Positions 22,032 through 31,520 of a stretch of DNA of 64,000 nucleotides are shown piece by piece. Each line of letters opens with the position of its first letter. The stretch's first letter is position 1. The translations under genes and the position numbers were made by a program. Where the stretch lies: NCBI RefSeq assembly GCF_027460265.1, contig NZ_JAPZBC010000001.1, positions 3,065,501 through 3,129,500 on the forward strand. The letters are read 5' to 3'. The notes beneath the pieces were generated by a model, which was given only the letters and a program-made list of their open reading frames with translations, was not told the origin of the DNA and made no database searches. Source of the DNA: Streptomyces sp. WMMC940. GTDB taxonomy: Bacteria > Actinomycetota > Actinomycetes > Streptomycetales > Streptomycetaceae.

Positions 22032-23276
22032 ATGCCCGAGCAGAGCCCGCTCGATCTGGCCGAAGGCGATCCCTTCGGCCCGCACAACCTCCCGTACGGC
22101 GTCTTCACCACGGCGGACGAGCCGGACCGGCGCCGGCTCGGGGTCCGGATCGGCGGCCACGTGCTCGACGCCGGCGCCGCGGCGCACACGCTCGGCTCCC
22201 CGTACGCCGCGCTGCTCGCCCAGCCCGGCCTGGGACCGCTGCTCGCGGCCGGCCGCACCGCCTGGCGGGACGTACGGCGCGCGCTCACCGCATGGGTGAC
22301 GGTGCCGGCCCACCGCCGGGACATCGAGCCGCTGCTCCACCCGCTCGGCTCGGTGACGCTCCATCTGCCCTACGACGTCGCCGACTACGTCGACTTCTAC
22401 GCCAGCGAGCACCACGCCACCAACGTCGGCCGCATCTTCCGTCCGGACGGCGAGCCGCTCACGCCCAACTGGAAGCATCTTCCGATCGGTTACCACGGCC
22501 GCTCCGGCACCGTCGTCGTCTCCGGCACGGAGGTCGTCCGCCCCTCCGGACAGCGGAAGGCCCCCGCCGACCCCGCTCCCGTCTTCGGCCCGTCGGTCAA
22601 GCTGGACATCGAGGCGGAGGTCGGCTTCGTCGTCGGCACACCCTCCGAACTCGGCCGGCCCGTCCCGCTGAACGGTTTCCGCGACCATGTCTTCGGGCTC
22701 CAGTTGCTCAACGACTGGTCCGCGCGCGACATCCAGGCCTGGGAGTACGTGCCCCTCGGCCCGTTCCTCGGCAAGTCGTTCGCCACGTCCGTGTCCGCCT
22801 GGGTCACCCCGCTGGAGGCCCTCGACGCGGCCCGGGTCACCCCGCCCGACCGGGACTTCGGCCTGCTGCCCTACCTCGACGACTCGGGCGACGAGGAGCC
22901 GGGCGGCTTCGACCTGCGTATCTCCGTCGCCGTCAACGGGCAGATCGTGTCCGAGCCCCCGTTCGCCACCATGTACTGGACCGCGGCCCAGCAGCTGGCC
23001 CACATGACCGTCAACGGCGCCTCGCTGCGCACCGGGGACCTGTACGGCTCCGGCACGGTCAGCGGCCCCGAAGTGCACCAGCGCGGCTCGCTCCTCGAAC
23101 TCACCTGGAACGGCCGTGACCCGCTCGAGCTGCCGTACGGGAAGCGGACGTTCCTGGAGGACGGCGACGAGGTCACCATCACGGCCTGGGCACCGGGCCC
23201 CGACGGCGTGAAGGTCGGCCTCGGCGAGGTCACCGGCCGGATCGTGCCCGCCGACGAGGGCGTGCTGCAAAAGTAG
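22032..23276 (+). CDS. fahA: Fumarylacetoacetase
   Basis: Final step of tyrosine/homogentisate breakdown: hydrolyses fumarylacetoacetate to fumarate and acetoacetate. 414 residues, the normal length. N-terminal SH3-like domain (LDLAEGDPFGPHNLPYGVF), then the catalytic FAH domain with DYVDFYASEHHATNVGRIFR (metal Asp and catalytic His), IEAEVGFVVG (metal Glu residues) and NDWSARDIQAWEYVPLGPF (metal Asp and Lys region). It begins 107 bp after the CocE-like gene and could share its transcript. Homogentisate dioxygenase is not in this window. Confidence 0.96.
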   Translation: MPEQSPLDLAEGDPFGPHNLPYGVFTTADEPDRRRLGVRIGGHVLDAGAAAHTLGSPYAALLAQPGLGPLLAAGRTAWRDVRRALTAWVTVPAHRRDIEPLLHPLGSVTLHLPYDVADYVDFYASEHHATNVGRIFRPDGEPLTPNWKHLPIGYHGRSGTVVVSGTEVVRPSGQRKAPADPAPVFGPSVKLDIEAEVGFVVGTPSELGRPVPLNGFRDHVFGLQLLNDWSARDIQAWEYVPLGPFLGKSFATSVSAWVTPLEALDAARVTPPDRDFGLLPYLDDSGDEEPGGFDLRISVAVNGQIVSEPPFATMYWTAAQQLAHMTVNGASLRTGDLYGSGTVSGPEVHQRGSLLELTWNGRDPLELPYGKRTFLEDGDEVTITAWAPGPDGVKVGLGEVTGRIVPADEGVLQK

Positions 23277-23320
23277 CGTCGTCCGCCCCCGGCCGGACGG
23301 ACCTCTCGAAAGACGCCCTG
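23276..23320 (+). repeat. Intergenic repeat, copy 1
   Basis: A 45-bp element directly after the fahA stop (GTCCGCCCCCG, then GACGGAC, TCTCGAA and GACGCCCTG). It closely resembles 47302-47345; I estimate roughly 80% identity with one or two gaps. Both copies sit immediately next to a stop codon. The rest of 23321-23558 shows no gene. Confidence 0.5.
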
Positions 23321-23558
23321 TGCAGGACTCCGTCGGATCGGGGCGGCTCCCCGCACGACCTCATGGCGTCGGGTCGGGGGCCCTCCTCGGGCCTCTGACC
23401 GCGCGGTGCCGACGCCCGCATGCTCCCGAGCGGCTCGTGGACGGGGACCGGGCCTGGGCACCGTCGTGGTCCGCCACGCGTACCGTCACGTCCCCGCGAG
23501 CGGCCGGGGCCTCGCTCGGCCCGCGGAAGCCGGCCCGCGGGCCGCGCGGCCCGGAGCG

Positions 23559-23909
23559 TCACCCGTGCTCGGCCAGTCTGAGCACCAGGACCAGCGACCC
23601 CGACCCCAGGGCCAGGAGGACCCAGGCGGCGACCCACGGCCTGCGGCCGTTCAGCAGATGCCGTACCGCCGCCGTGCCCTCGACGGCGGCGCAGGCCATG
23701 CCCAGCACCCCGATGACGGCCCCCGTCCAGTAGGCCCATCCCTGCTCTCCGAAGAACCTCAGCAGCAGGAGGGCCGGGAGCAGCACCGCCGCCGGCCAGG
23801 TGTCCGCACTGCTCGGCTGCTTCGGCTCCTCCCGCCGGCCGGGATCCCGCGCGCGGTCCGGAGGACCCGGCTCCCCGGTCCGCTGCGACTGGTCTACTGG
23901 AGCGCCCAC
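23559..23909 (-). CDS. Small integral membrane protein
   Basis: 116 residues with a hydrophilic, Pro/Arg-rich N terminus (1-35). Three hydrophobic segments follow, about 38-53 (WPAAVLLPALLLLRFF), 59-80 (WTGAVIGVLGMACAAVEG) and 91-110 (WVAAWVLLALGSGSLVLVL). The GTG start has GGGGGGA upstream. I do not recognise the family; it looks like a typical Streptomyces conserved hypothetical membrane protein. The 3' end faces fahA (convergent). Confidence 0.7.
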   Translation of the reverse strand: MGAPVDQSQRTGEPGPPDRARDPGRREEPKQPSSADTWPAAVLLPALLLLRFFGEQGWAYWTGAVIGVLGMACAAVEGTAAVRHLLNGRRPWVAAWVLLALGSGSLVLVLRLAEHG

Positions 23910-24145
23910 GATGTCCCCCCGTGTCCGTGATCAAGGTCCGGCGCCCTGGAGGACGCCGGACCTTGATCGCGGGTTGCCCGGAGCCGGGCGGGAACGTGCC
24001 GGCAGGGGGAGGGAGCGCGCCGGAGGCCGGACCGGAACCGTTCGCAGCCGCACGGGACCGGAACCGGGCCGCGCGGGTGCCGGCCCTACCCTCGCGGAGG
24101 CCGGATCTCGACCCGGTGGGGGCTGGAACCGGTACGGGCGGGCGG

Positions 24146-24295
24146 TCAGGTCCTGTCGTCCGTGACGCGCTCGCCCTCGGCCTGGGACGGCGTGGTCCGG
24201 TCGACGTCGGGGTGCTGTTCCTCGGTCGACTCCTGGTCCTCGCCCTCGGCCTGGGAGGGGGTGGTGTACTCGGGGTCCTGGTACTGGTCGATCAT
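24146..24295 (-). CDS. Small acidic protein with a duplicated TTPSQAEGE motif
   Basis: 49 residues, strongly acidic, starting MIDQYQDPEYTTPSQAEGE. The nonapeptide TTPSQAEGE occurs twice in 49 residues, each after an acidic/aromatic or Asp-Arg approach, so the protein is an internal duplication. A near-perfect GAGGAGG ribosome-binding site lies 6 bp before the ATG, good evidence that it is translated. It is probably unstructured. Function unknown. It lies downstream of the nuo operon hairpin. Confidence 0.7.
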   Translation of the reverse strand: MIDQYQDPEYTTPSQAEGEDQESTEEQHPDVDRTTPSQAEGERVTDDRT

Positions 24296-24383
24296 GACGA
24301 TCCTCCTCGACCCGACGGCCTCGCCCCGTGATCGAGCGTAGTCGCATTCGGACGGCCCGGCCGGGTGGGCGTGAGCAGCGCGA

Positions 24384-24454
24384 GGGCCCGGCACCCCACC
24401 GAGAAGATGCCGTTGTCGATCAACAACGGCATCACTCCGAGGAGTGCCGGGCCC
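24384..24454. terminator. Long imperfect hairpin after nuoN
   Basis: Two arms of about 33 bp (24384-24416 and 24422-24454) with only a few mismatches surround a 5-6 base loop. The outer GGGCCCGGCAC and inner GATGCCGTTGT blocks pair perfectly. It begins 37 bp after the nuoN stop on the minus strand and probably terminates the 16-kb nuo transcript or protects its 3' end. Confidence 0.75.
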
Positions 24455-24490
24455 CGGCGCGGACCGTGCGGGGCATCCCCGAACCGCCGC

Positions 24491-26140
24491 CTACCGCACG
24501 AACACGCTCGCCTGGCCGGCCAGGTCCAGGAAGTACTGCGGTGCCACGCCGAGCACGAGGGTGACCGCGACGCCGACCGCGATCGCCGACGTCGTCAGCG
24601 GGGAGGGGACAGCGACCGTCGGGCCCTCCGGCTTCGGCTCGCTGAAGAACATCAGCACGATGACCCGGATGTAGAAGAACGCGGCGATCGCGGAGGAGAT
24701 CACACCGATCACGACCAGCGCCCCCGCGCCTCCCTCCGCCGCCGCCCGGAAGACGGCGAACTTCCCGGAGAAGCCCGAGGTCAGCGGGATACCGGCGAAG
24801 GCCAGCAGGAACACCGCGAAGACGGCGGCGACCAGCGGCGACCGCCTGCCGAGGCCTGCCCACTTGGACAGGTGGGTGGCCTCGCCGCCGGCGTCGCGCA
24901 CCAGCGTGACCACCGCGAACGCGCCGATGGTGACGAAGGAGTACGCGAGCAGGTAGAAGAGCACCGACGAGACCCCCTCGGGCGTCACCGCGATGACACC
25001 GGCGAGGATGAAGCCTGCGTGTGCGATCGAGGAGTACGCCAGGAGCCGCTTGATGTCGGTCTGGGTGATGGCGACGATCGCGCCTCCCAGCATGGTGACG
25101 ATGGCGATCGCCCACATGACCGGCCGCCAGTCCCAGCGCAGCCCGGGCAGCACCACGTACAGCAGCCGGAGCAGTGCGCCGAAGGCCGCGACCTTCGTGG
25201 CCGCCGCCATGAAGCCGGTGACCGGGGTCGGTGCGCCCTGGTAGACGTCCGGGGTCCACATGTGGAACGGCACCGCGCCCACCTTGAAGAGCAGGCCCGT
25301 CAGGATCAGCGCCCCGCCGATGAGCAGCAGGGCGTCGTTGCCCATCGTGCCGGCGAGCGCCGGGTCGATGGTCCGGACGGTGCCGTCGACGACGTCGGCG
25401 ATGCGGGCGTACGCGACCGAGCCCGCGTAGCCGTACAGCAGGGCGATGCCGAAGAGCAGGAACGCGGAGGAGAAGGCGCCGAGGAGGAAGTACTTCACCG
25501 CGGCCTCCTGCGACATGAGCCGCTTGCGGCGGGCCAGCGCGCACAGCAGGTACAGCGGGAGGGAGAAGACCTCCAGGGCGATGAACAGCGTCAGCAGGTC
25601 GTTCGCCGCGGGGAAGACCAGCATCCCGGCGACGGCGAAGAGGGCCAGGGGGAACACCTCGGTGGTGGTGAACCCCGCCTTGACCGCGGCCTTCTCACTG
25701 TCGCTGCCCGGCACGGAGCCGGCCTGTGCGGCGAAGGAGTCGACGCGCTCGCCGTGCGCCGCGGGGTCGAGCCGGCGCTCGGCGAACGTGAACACCGCGA
25801 CCAGCGACGCCAGCAGGATCGTGCCCTGCAGGAACAGGGCGGGGCCGTCGACCGCGATGGCGCCCATCGCCGCGATGTGCGCCTTGCTCGTGCCGTAGCC
25901 GCCGGCGGCCAGGCCGACCACCGCGGCGAACGCGGCGGTCAGCGCCACGACGGCGAGGAACACCTGTGTGTAGTGGCGGCTCCTGCGCGGGACGAAGGCC
26001 TCGACCAGCACACCGAGGATCGCCGCGCCGACCACGATCAGCATGGGCGCGAGCTGTGCGTACTCGATGTGCGGCGCCTGGATCCTGTCCAGCGGCTCGG
26101 CCGCCGTCGTCCACAGGCTGTGGACAGCTGTCGTGCTCAC
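24491..26140 (-). CDS. nuoN: NADH-quinone oxidoreductase subunit N
   Basis: Antiporter-like proton-pumping subunit of the main complex I, 549 residues with about 14 helices. It contains FKVGAVPFHMWTPDVYQGAP, the NuoN broken-helix signature with the conserved lysine, and TQTDIKRLLAYSSIAHAGFIL. GTG start overlapping the nuoM stop (GTGA). It is the last gene of the 14-gene operon, with a large hairpin 3' of it. Confidence 0.97.
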   Translation of the reverse strand: MSTTAVHSLWTTAAEPLDRIQAPHIEYAQLAPMLIVVGAAILGVLVEAFVPRRSRHYTQVFLAVVALTAAFAAVVGLAAGGYGTSKAHIAAMGAIAVDGPALFLQGTILLASLVAVFTFAERRLDPAAHGERVDSFAAQAGSVPGSDSEKAAVKAGFTTTEVFPLALFAVAGMLVFPAANDLLTLFIALEVFSLPLYLLCALARRKRLMSQEAAVKYFLLGAFSSAFLLFGIALLYGYAGSVAYARIADVVDGTVRTIDPALAGTMGNDALLLIGGALILTGLLFKVGAVPFHMWTPDVYQGAPTPVTGFMAAATKVAAFGALLRLLYVVLPGLRWDWRPVMWAIAIVTMLGGAIVAITQTDIKRLLAYSSIAHAGFILAGVIAVTPEGVSSVLFYLLAYSFVTIGAFAVVTLVRDAGGEATHLSKWAGLGRRSPLVAAVFAVFLLAFAGIPLTSGFSGKFAVFRAAAEGGAGALVVIGVISSAIAAFFYIRVIVLMFFSEPKPEGPTVAVPSPLTTSAIAVGVAVTLVLGVAPQYFLDLAGQASVFVR

Positions 26141-27762
26141 TTGGCCGCCTCCACCTCGGGCTGGGGGTCCTTCTTCTGGACGTCGGACATGGTGTGTTCG
26201 ACGGCCGGGTTGACGATGTCCGTCAGCGGCTTCGGATAGACGCCGAGGAAGAGCAGCAGCGCGATCAGCGGCGTGACCACCACCAGTTCGCGCAGCCGCA
26301 GATCCGGAAGGCTCCGCACCTCCTCCTTCACCGGTCCGGTCATCGTCCGCTGGTACAGCACCAACGTGTAGAGCGCGGCGAGCACGATGCCGAAGGTCGC
26401 GATGACGCCGACGACCGGATAGCGCGCGAACGTCCCGACGAGGACCAGGAACTCACTGACGAACGGCGCGAGTCCCGGCAGCGACAGGGTCGCCAGGCCG
26501 CCGATGAGGAAGGTGCCGGCGAGGACCGGCGCGACCTTCTGCACTCCGCCGTAGTCGGCGATGAGCCGGGAACCGCGCCGCGAGATCAGGAAGCCGGCCA
26601 CCAGCATCAGCGCGGCGGTCGAGATCCCGTGGTTCACCATGTAGAGCGTCGCCCCGGACTGCCCCTGGGTGGTCATCGCGAAGATGCCCATGATGATGAA
26701 GCCGAAGTGGGAGATCGACGCGTAGGCGATCAGGCGCTTGATGTCGCGCTGTCCGACGGCGAGCAGCGCACCGTAGACGATGCTGACCAGGGCCAGGGCC
26801 AGGACCACCGGGGTCGCCCACTCGGACGCCTCCGGGAACAGCCCGAGGCAGAAGCGCAGCATCGCGAACGTGCCGACCTTGTCGACCACGGCCGTGATCA
26901 GCACGGCGACCGGGGCGGTCGACTCGCCCATCGCGTTGGGCAGCCAGGTGTGCAGCGGCCACAACGGCGCCTTCACCGCGAAGGCGAAGAAGAATCCGAG
27001 GAACAGCAGCCGCTCGGTGTTGGTGGCCATCTCCAGAGTGCCGTTGGCGCGGGCCTCGGCGATCTCCGTCAGCGAGAAGTTCCCCGCGACCACGTAGAGC
27101 CCGATGACCGCGGCCAGCATGATGAGGCCGCCGGCCAGGTTGTAGAGGAGGAACTTCACCGCGGCGTAGGAGCGCTGGGCCGACGCGTTGTCGCCGCCGC
27201 CCCCCGCCGCAGCAGCGGCCTGTCGAGCGGGTGCGGCACGGTCCCCGAAGCCGCCGATGAGGAAGTACATCGGGATGAGCATGGCTTCGAAGAGGATGTA
27301 GAAGAGGAAGACGTCGGTGGCCTCGAAGGAGAGGATCACCATCGCCTCGACCGACAGGATCAGGGCGAAGAATCCCTGGGTCGGCCGCCACCGGTAGTTC
27401 TTCGTCTCGACAGGGTTGTCCCCGCCGGAGGCTGGGGAAGGGTCGGCATCGTGCCAACCCGCCAGAATGATCGCCGGGATCAGCACGGCTGTCAGCGCGA
27501 TCAGCGCCACCGCGATCCCGTCCACGCCCAGTTCGTAGCGGACCCCGAAGTCCGCGATCCAGGCGTGGGACTCGGTGAGCTGGTAGCGGTCGCCGCCGGG
27601 CTCGAAGCGTACGGCGATCACCGCCGCGAGCACGAGCGTGCCCAGGGAGACCAGCAGCGCCAGCCACTTGGCGGCCGTGCGCCGGCGGGCCGGGACGGCG
27701 GCGGTCGCGATCGCGCCGAGCGCCGGGAGCGCCGCCGCCGCGGTGAGGAGCGGGAAGGACAT
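26137..27762 (-). CDS. nuoM: NADH-quinone oxidoreductase subunit M
   Basis: Antiporter-like proton-pumping subunit, 541 residues. Key regions are EAMVILSFEATDVFLFYILF (membrane glutamate), KAPLWPLHTWLPNAMGEST (broken helix with lysine) and RLIAYASISHFGFIIMGIFA. A Gly/Ala-rich hydrophilic insert (about residues 180-200) is unusual. ATG 27762 follows the nuoL stop by 5 bp; an upstream in-frame GTA excludes an earlier coupled start. Confidence 0.97.
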   Translation of the reverse strand: MSFPLLTAAAALPALGAIATAAVPARRRTAAKWLALLVSLGTLVLAAVIAVRFEPGGDRYQLTESHAWIADFGVRYELGVDGIAVALIALTAVLIPAIILAGWHDADPSPASGGDNPVETKNYRWRPTQGFFALILSVEAMVILSFEATDVFLFYILFEAMLIPMYFLIGGFGDRAAPARQAAAAAGGGGDNASAQRSYAAVKFLLYNLAGGLIMLAAVIGLYVVAGNFSLTEIAEARANGTLEMATNTERLLFLGFFFAFAVKAPLWPLHTWLPNAMGESTAPVAVLITAVVDKVGTFAMLRFCLGLFPEASEWATPVVLALALVSIVYGALLAVGQRDIKRLIAYASISHFGFIIMGIFAMTTQGQSGATLYMVNHGISTAALMLVAGFLISRRGSRLIADYGGVQKVAPVLAGTFLIGGLATLSLPGLAPFVSEFLVLVGTFARYPVVGVIATFGIVLAALYTLVLYQRTMTGPVKEEVRSLPDLRLRELVVVTPLIALLLFLGVYPKPLTDIVNPAVEHTMSDVQKKDPQPEVEAAK

Positions 27763-27767
27763 GTCGG

Positions 27768-29672
27768 TTACACCGCCCTCATCAGCAGGGTCGCGGCGAT
27801 CAGCACCGCCGTACCTCCGAACATCGTGACCGCATAGGTGCGGGCGTAGCCGTTCTGCAGCTTGCGGAGCCGGCCGGAGAGGCCGCCGAACGAGGCCGCC
27901 GTGCCGTTGACGACCCCGTCGACCAGGCTGTGGTCCACGTACACGAGAGACCGGGTCAGGTGCTCGCCGCCCCGGACCAGGACCACGTGGTTGAAGTCGT
28001 CCTGGAGGAGGTCGCGGCGGGCGGCCCGGGTGAGCAGCGAGCCGCGCGGCGGGGTGACCGGCACCGGGCGGCGGCCGTACTGGAGATAGGCCAGCGCGAC
28101 GCCGAGAACCATCACCGCGACCGTCGCGGTCGTGACCGTGGCGGCGCTGAGCGGCGAATGGCCGTGTTCGAAGCTGGTGACCGGCTCCAACCACTTCACG
28201 AACGACTCGTGCCAGGAGAACAGCCCGCCGGCGAAGACCGAGCCGAAGGCGAGCACGATCATCGGGATCGTCATCGTCCTCGGCGACTCGTGCGGATGGG
28301 GCAGTTCGCCCTTGTCGTCGGGCTGCCAGCGCTTCTCGCCGAAGAAGGTCATCAGCATCACGCGCGTCATGTAGAAGGCGGTGATGGCGGCGCCCAGCAG
28401 GGCCGCGCCGCCGAGGATCCAACCCTCGGTGCCGCCCTTGGCGAAGGCAGCCTCGATGATCTTGTCCTTGGAGAAGAAGCCGGACAGGCCGGGGAAACCG
28501 ATGATGGCGAGGTAGCCGAGGCCGAAGGTGACGAAGGTGATCGGCATGTACTTCCGCAGGCCGCCGTACTTCCTCATGTCCACCTCGTCGTTCATGCCGT
28601 GCATGACCGAACCGGCACCGAGGAACAGCCCGGCTTTGAAGAAGCCGTGGGTGACCAGGTGCATGATCGCGAAGGCGTAGCCGATCGGGCCGAGGCCTGC
28701 CGCCAGGATCATGTAGCCGATCTGGGACATCGTCGAACCGGCCAGCGCCTTCTTGATGTCGTCCTTCGCGCAACCGACGATCGCACCGAAGAGGAGCGTG
28801 ACCGCGCCGACCGTGACGACGGCGAGCTGGGCGTCCGGGGCGGCGTTGAAGATGGCCCCGGAGCGGGTGATCAGGTAGACGCCTGCGGTGACCATCGTCG
28901 CCGCGTGGATCAGGGCCGACACCGGGGTCGGGCCCTCCATCGCGTCCCCGAGCCAGGACTGCAGCGGCACCTGGGCGGACTTGCCGCAGGCGGCGAGCAG
29001 CAGGAGCAGGCCCAACGCGGTCAGCGTGCCCTCGGACGCCCTGCCCGTGGACTCCAGCACCGGCCCGAAGGCGAAGGTGCCGAAGGTGGTGAACATCAGC
29101 ATGATGGCGATGGACAGGCCCATGTCGCCGACCCGGTTGACCAGGAAGGCCTTCTTCGCCGCCGTCGCCGCGCTGGGCTTGTGCTGCCAGAAGCCGATGA
29201 GCAGGTACGAGGCGAGGCCGACGCCCTCCCACCCGACGTACAGCAGCAGGTAGTTGTCGGCGAGCACGAGCAGGAGCATCGCCGCGAGGAACAGGTTGAG
29301 GTAGCCGAAGAAGCGACGGCGGCGCTCGTCGTGCTCCATGTACCCCACCGAGTACAGATGGATGAGCGAGCCGACGCCGGTGATCAGCAGGACGAAGGTC
29401 ATCGACAGCTGGTCGAGCTGGAAGGCGACGTCCGCCTGGAAGCCGCCGACCGGGATCCAGCTGAAGAGGTGCTGGTGGAGGGTGCGGTCGTCACCGGGCC
29501 GGCCGAGCATGTCGGCGAAGAGCACGACGGCCACGACGAAGGAGGCGGCGGCGAGCGCGGTGCCGATCCAGTGGCCCGAGCGGTCGAGCCGGCGCCCGCC
29601 GAGCAGCAGCACGGCCGCGCCGAGCAAGGGCGCCGCGACCAGCAGCGCGATCAGGTTCTCTGCGTTGTCCAC
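27768..29672 (-). CDS. nuoL: NADH-quinone oxidoreductase subunit L
   Basis: Distal proton-pumping subunit with the lateral helix, 634 residues. [40 protein letters not shown] and [20 protein letters not shown] carry the conserved Glu and Lys residues; the C-terminal portion is the lateral and anchoring helix. The GTG start has AAGGGG about 10 bp upstream and lies 14 bp after the nuoK stop. The stop codon is TAA, uncommon at this GC content. Confidence 0.97.
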   Translation of the reverse strand: MDNAENLIALLVAAPLLGAAVLLLGGRRLDRSGHWIGTALAAASFVVAVVLFADMLGRPGDDRTLHQHLFSWIPVGGFQADVAFQLDQLSMTFVLLITGVGSLIHLYSVGYMEHDERRRRFFGYLNLFLAAMLLLVLADNYLLLYVGWEGVGLASYLLIGFWQHKPSAATAAKKAFLVNRVGDMGLSIAIMLMFTTFGTFAFGPVLESTGRASEGTLTALGLLLLLAACGKSAQVPLQSWLGDAMEGPTPVSALIHAATMVTAGVYLITRSGAIFNAAPDAQLAVVTVGAVTLLFGAIVGCAKDDIKKALAGSTMSQIGYMILAAGLGPIGYAFAIMHLVTHGFFKAGLFLGAGSVMHGMNDEVDMRKYGGLRKYMPITFVTFGLGYLAIIGFPGLSGFFSKDKIIEAAFAKGGTEGWILGGAALLGAAITAFYMTRVMLMTFFGEKRWQPDDKGELPHPHESPRTMTIPMIVLAFGSVFAGGLFSWHESFVKWLEPVTSFEHGHSPLSAATVTTATVAVMVLGVALAYLQYGRRPVPVTPPRGSLLTRAARRDLLQDDFNHVVLVRGGEHLTRSLVYVDHSLVDGVVNGTAASFGGLSGRLRKLQNGYARTYAVTMFGGTAVLIAATLLMRAV

Positions 29673-29686
29673 GAGTCTGCGACCCC

Positions 29687-29986
29687 TTACAGCTTCATCA
29701 GACTGGCGTCGTCGACCGAGGCCGAGTGGCGGGAACGGAACAGCGACACGATGATCGCGAGCCCGACCACCACCTCGGCGGCGGCGACGACCATCGTGAA
29801 GAAGGCGATGATCTGGCCGTCGAGATTGCCGTGCATCCGGGAGAAGGCGACGAGCGCGAGGTTGCAGGCATTGAGCATGAGCTCGATGCACATGAAGACG
29901 ACGATCGCGTTCCGCCTGATCAGTACGCCGGCCGCGCCGATGGTGAACAACAGGGCGGCGAGGTAGAGATAGTTGACGGGGTTCAC
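29687..29986 (-). CDS. nuoK: NADH-quinone oxidoreductase subunit K
   Basis: Three-helix subunit, 99 residues, the canonical length. [20 protein letters not shown] and [18 protein letters not shown] include both conserved membrane glutamates. GTG start overlapping the nuoJ stop. Confidence 0.97.
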   Translation of the reverse strand: MNPVNYLYLAALLFTIGAAGVLIRRNAIVVFMCIELMLNACNLALVAFSRMHGNLDGQIIAFFTMVVAAAEVVVGLAIIVSLFRSRHSASVDDASLMKL

Positions 29987-30882
29987 CGCTTGGCCTCCTG
30001 TCCGTCGCGCCGGCCGTCCCGGCCGGGCTCGTCCCGGTCCCGGTCGAGGCGCTCCTCCGAGCGGCGCTCCAGCGCCCTGAGGTCGTTCAGCGCCTCACGG
30101 GACACGTCCCGGACCTGTCCGCGGGAGCGCAGCGTCTTGCTGACGGAGAGCTCCGACGGGGTGCCGTCGGGGAGCAGACCGGGGATGTCCACCGCGTTGT
30201 GGCGGGCGTACACGCCCGGGGCGGGCAGCGGCGTCGGAAGCTTCCAGCCGTAGGCCGCGGACGAGGGGTGGCGGTCGGGCGACGGGAGGGCGCTCGCCTC
30301 GCGCACGCGCTGCTCGGCCAGTTCCCGCTGCGTCTTCGCGCGCTCGGTGCGCTCCCGGTGGGTGAGCACCATCGCGCCGACCGCCGCAGTGATGAGCAGG
30401 GCGCCGGTGATCTCGAACGCGAAGACGTACCTGGTGAAGATCAGTGCCGCCAGGCCCTCGACGTTGCCCGCCGCGTTGGCCTCGCCGAGTCCGATGAAGG
30501 ACCCGGGGCCCAGTGAGGCGTGGCCGATGCCCGCGATCAGCAGGACACCGAAGCCGATGCCGCAGAGGGCCGCCCACCAGCGCTGGCCCTTCAGGGTCTC
30601 CTTGAGGGAGTCCGCGGCCGTGACACCGACGAGCATGACCACGAACAGGAAGAGCATCATGATCGCGCCGGTGTAGACGATGATCTGGACGACGCCCAGG
30701 AAGTACGCTCCGTTGGCGAGGTAGAAGACCGCCAGGATGATCATGGTCCCGGCGAGGCACAGCGCGCTGTGCACGGCCTTCTTCATCAGGATCGTGCACA
30801 GCGCCCCGACGACGGCGACGGTGCCGAGCACCCAGAACTGCACGGCCTCGCCGGTGGAGGTCGCGGCGGCCAGCGCGCTCAT
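29983..30882 (-). CDS. nuoJ: NADH-quinone oxidoreductase subunit J with long charged tail
   Basis: Membrane subunit linking quinone and proton modules, 299 residues. The five-helix core (residues 1-175) includes [20 protein letters not shown], the NuoJ third helix. About 120 further residues form a charged, Arg/Glu/Asp-rich tail not present in NuoJ2 or in typical enterobacterial NuoJ (about 184 residues). The ATG overlaps the nuoI stop (ATGA). Confidence 0.96.
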   Translation of the reverse strand: MSALAAATSTGEAVQFWVLGTVAVVGALCTILMKKAVHSALCLAGTMIILAVFYLANGAYFLGVVQIIVYTGAIMMLFLFVVMLVGVTAADSLKETLKGQRWWAALCGIGFGVLLIAGIGHASLGPGSFIGLGEANAAGNVEGLAALIFTRYVFAFEITGALLITAAVGAMVLTHRERTERAKTQRELAEQRVREASALPSPDRHPSSAAYGWKLPTPLPAPGVYARHNAVDIPGLLPDGTPSELSVSKTLRSRGQVRDVSREALNDLRALERRSEERLDRDRDEPGRDGRRDGQEAKR

Positions 30883-31520
30883 GCGTCGACCTCCTTCTCC
30901 GCCGCCGGCTCCTCGGGCCCGAAGGTGGAGGCGGCGTCCTGCGGCTTCTCCCCCTTGGACACGGCGACCTGGCGCTCGGTGCCGGGTGCGGCCTCGGTGA
31001 CCAGCCCCCGGTAGTAGTCCTGCTCGTCCGTGCCGGGGTGGATCGCGTGCGGGGTGTCGACCATGCCGGGCTCCAGGCCCGCCAGCAGCTGCTCCTTGGT
31101 GTAGATCAGGTTCTCGCGGGAGCTGTCGGCGAGCTCGAACTCGTTGGTCATCGTGAGCGCCCGGGTCGGGCAGGCCTCGATGCACAGCCCGCAGAGGATG
31201 CAGCGGGCGTAGTTGATCTGGTAGACGCGGCCGTACCGCTCGCCGGGCGAGTACCGCTCCTCCTCGGTGTTGTCCGCGCCCTCCACGTAGATGGCGTCGG
31301 CCGGACAGGCCCAGGCGCACAGCTCGCATCCGACGCACTTCTCCAGCCCGTCCGGGTGCCGGTTGAGCTGGTGCCGGCCGTGGAAGCGCGGCGCCGTCGT
31401 CTTCTGCTGCTCCGGGTACTGCTCGGTCAGCCGCTTCTTGAACATGGCCTTGAAGGTCACGCCGAAGCCGGCGACCGGGTTCTGGAACGCGCTCCCGGAA
31501 TCCTCGGGTCGTTCAGACAC
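30879..31520 (-). CDS. nuoI: NADH-quinone oxidoreductase subunit I, 2x[4Fe-4S]
   Basis: Transfers electrons through clusters N6a and N6b; 213 residues. CxxCxxCxxxCP motifs at Cys62/65/68/72 and Cys107/110/113/117. I prefer the GTG at 31520 over the longer frame from 31553 because AGGAGG stands 6 bp upstream and the start then overlaps the nuoH stop by only 8 bp. The C-terminal 60 residues are acidic and variable. Confidence 0.96.
   Translation of the reverse strand: MSERPEDSGSAFQNPVAGFGVTFKAMFKKRLTEQYPEQQKTTAPRFHGRHQLNRHPDGLEKCVGCELCAWACPADAIYVEGADNTEEERYSPGERYGRVYQINYARCILCGLCIEACPTRALTMTNEFELADSSRENLIYTKEQLLAGLEPGMVDTPHAIHPGTDEQDYYRGLVTEAAPGTERQVAVSKGEKPQDAASTFGPEEPAAEKEVDA

Noticed and set aside
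20139..23276. A single 1045-codon fusion of hydrolase and fumarylacetoacetase
   Set aside because: The first 600 codons are a shadow frame of the CocE-type gene; only the part from 22032 has family motifs and a plausible start.
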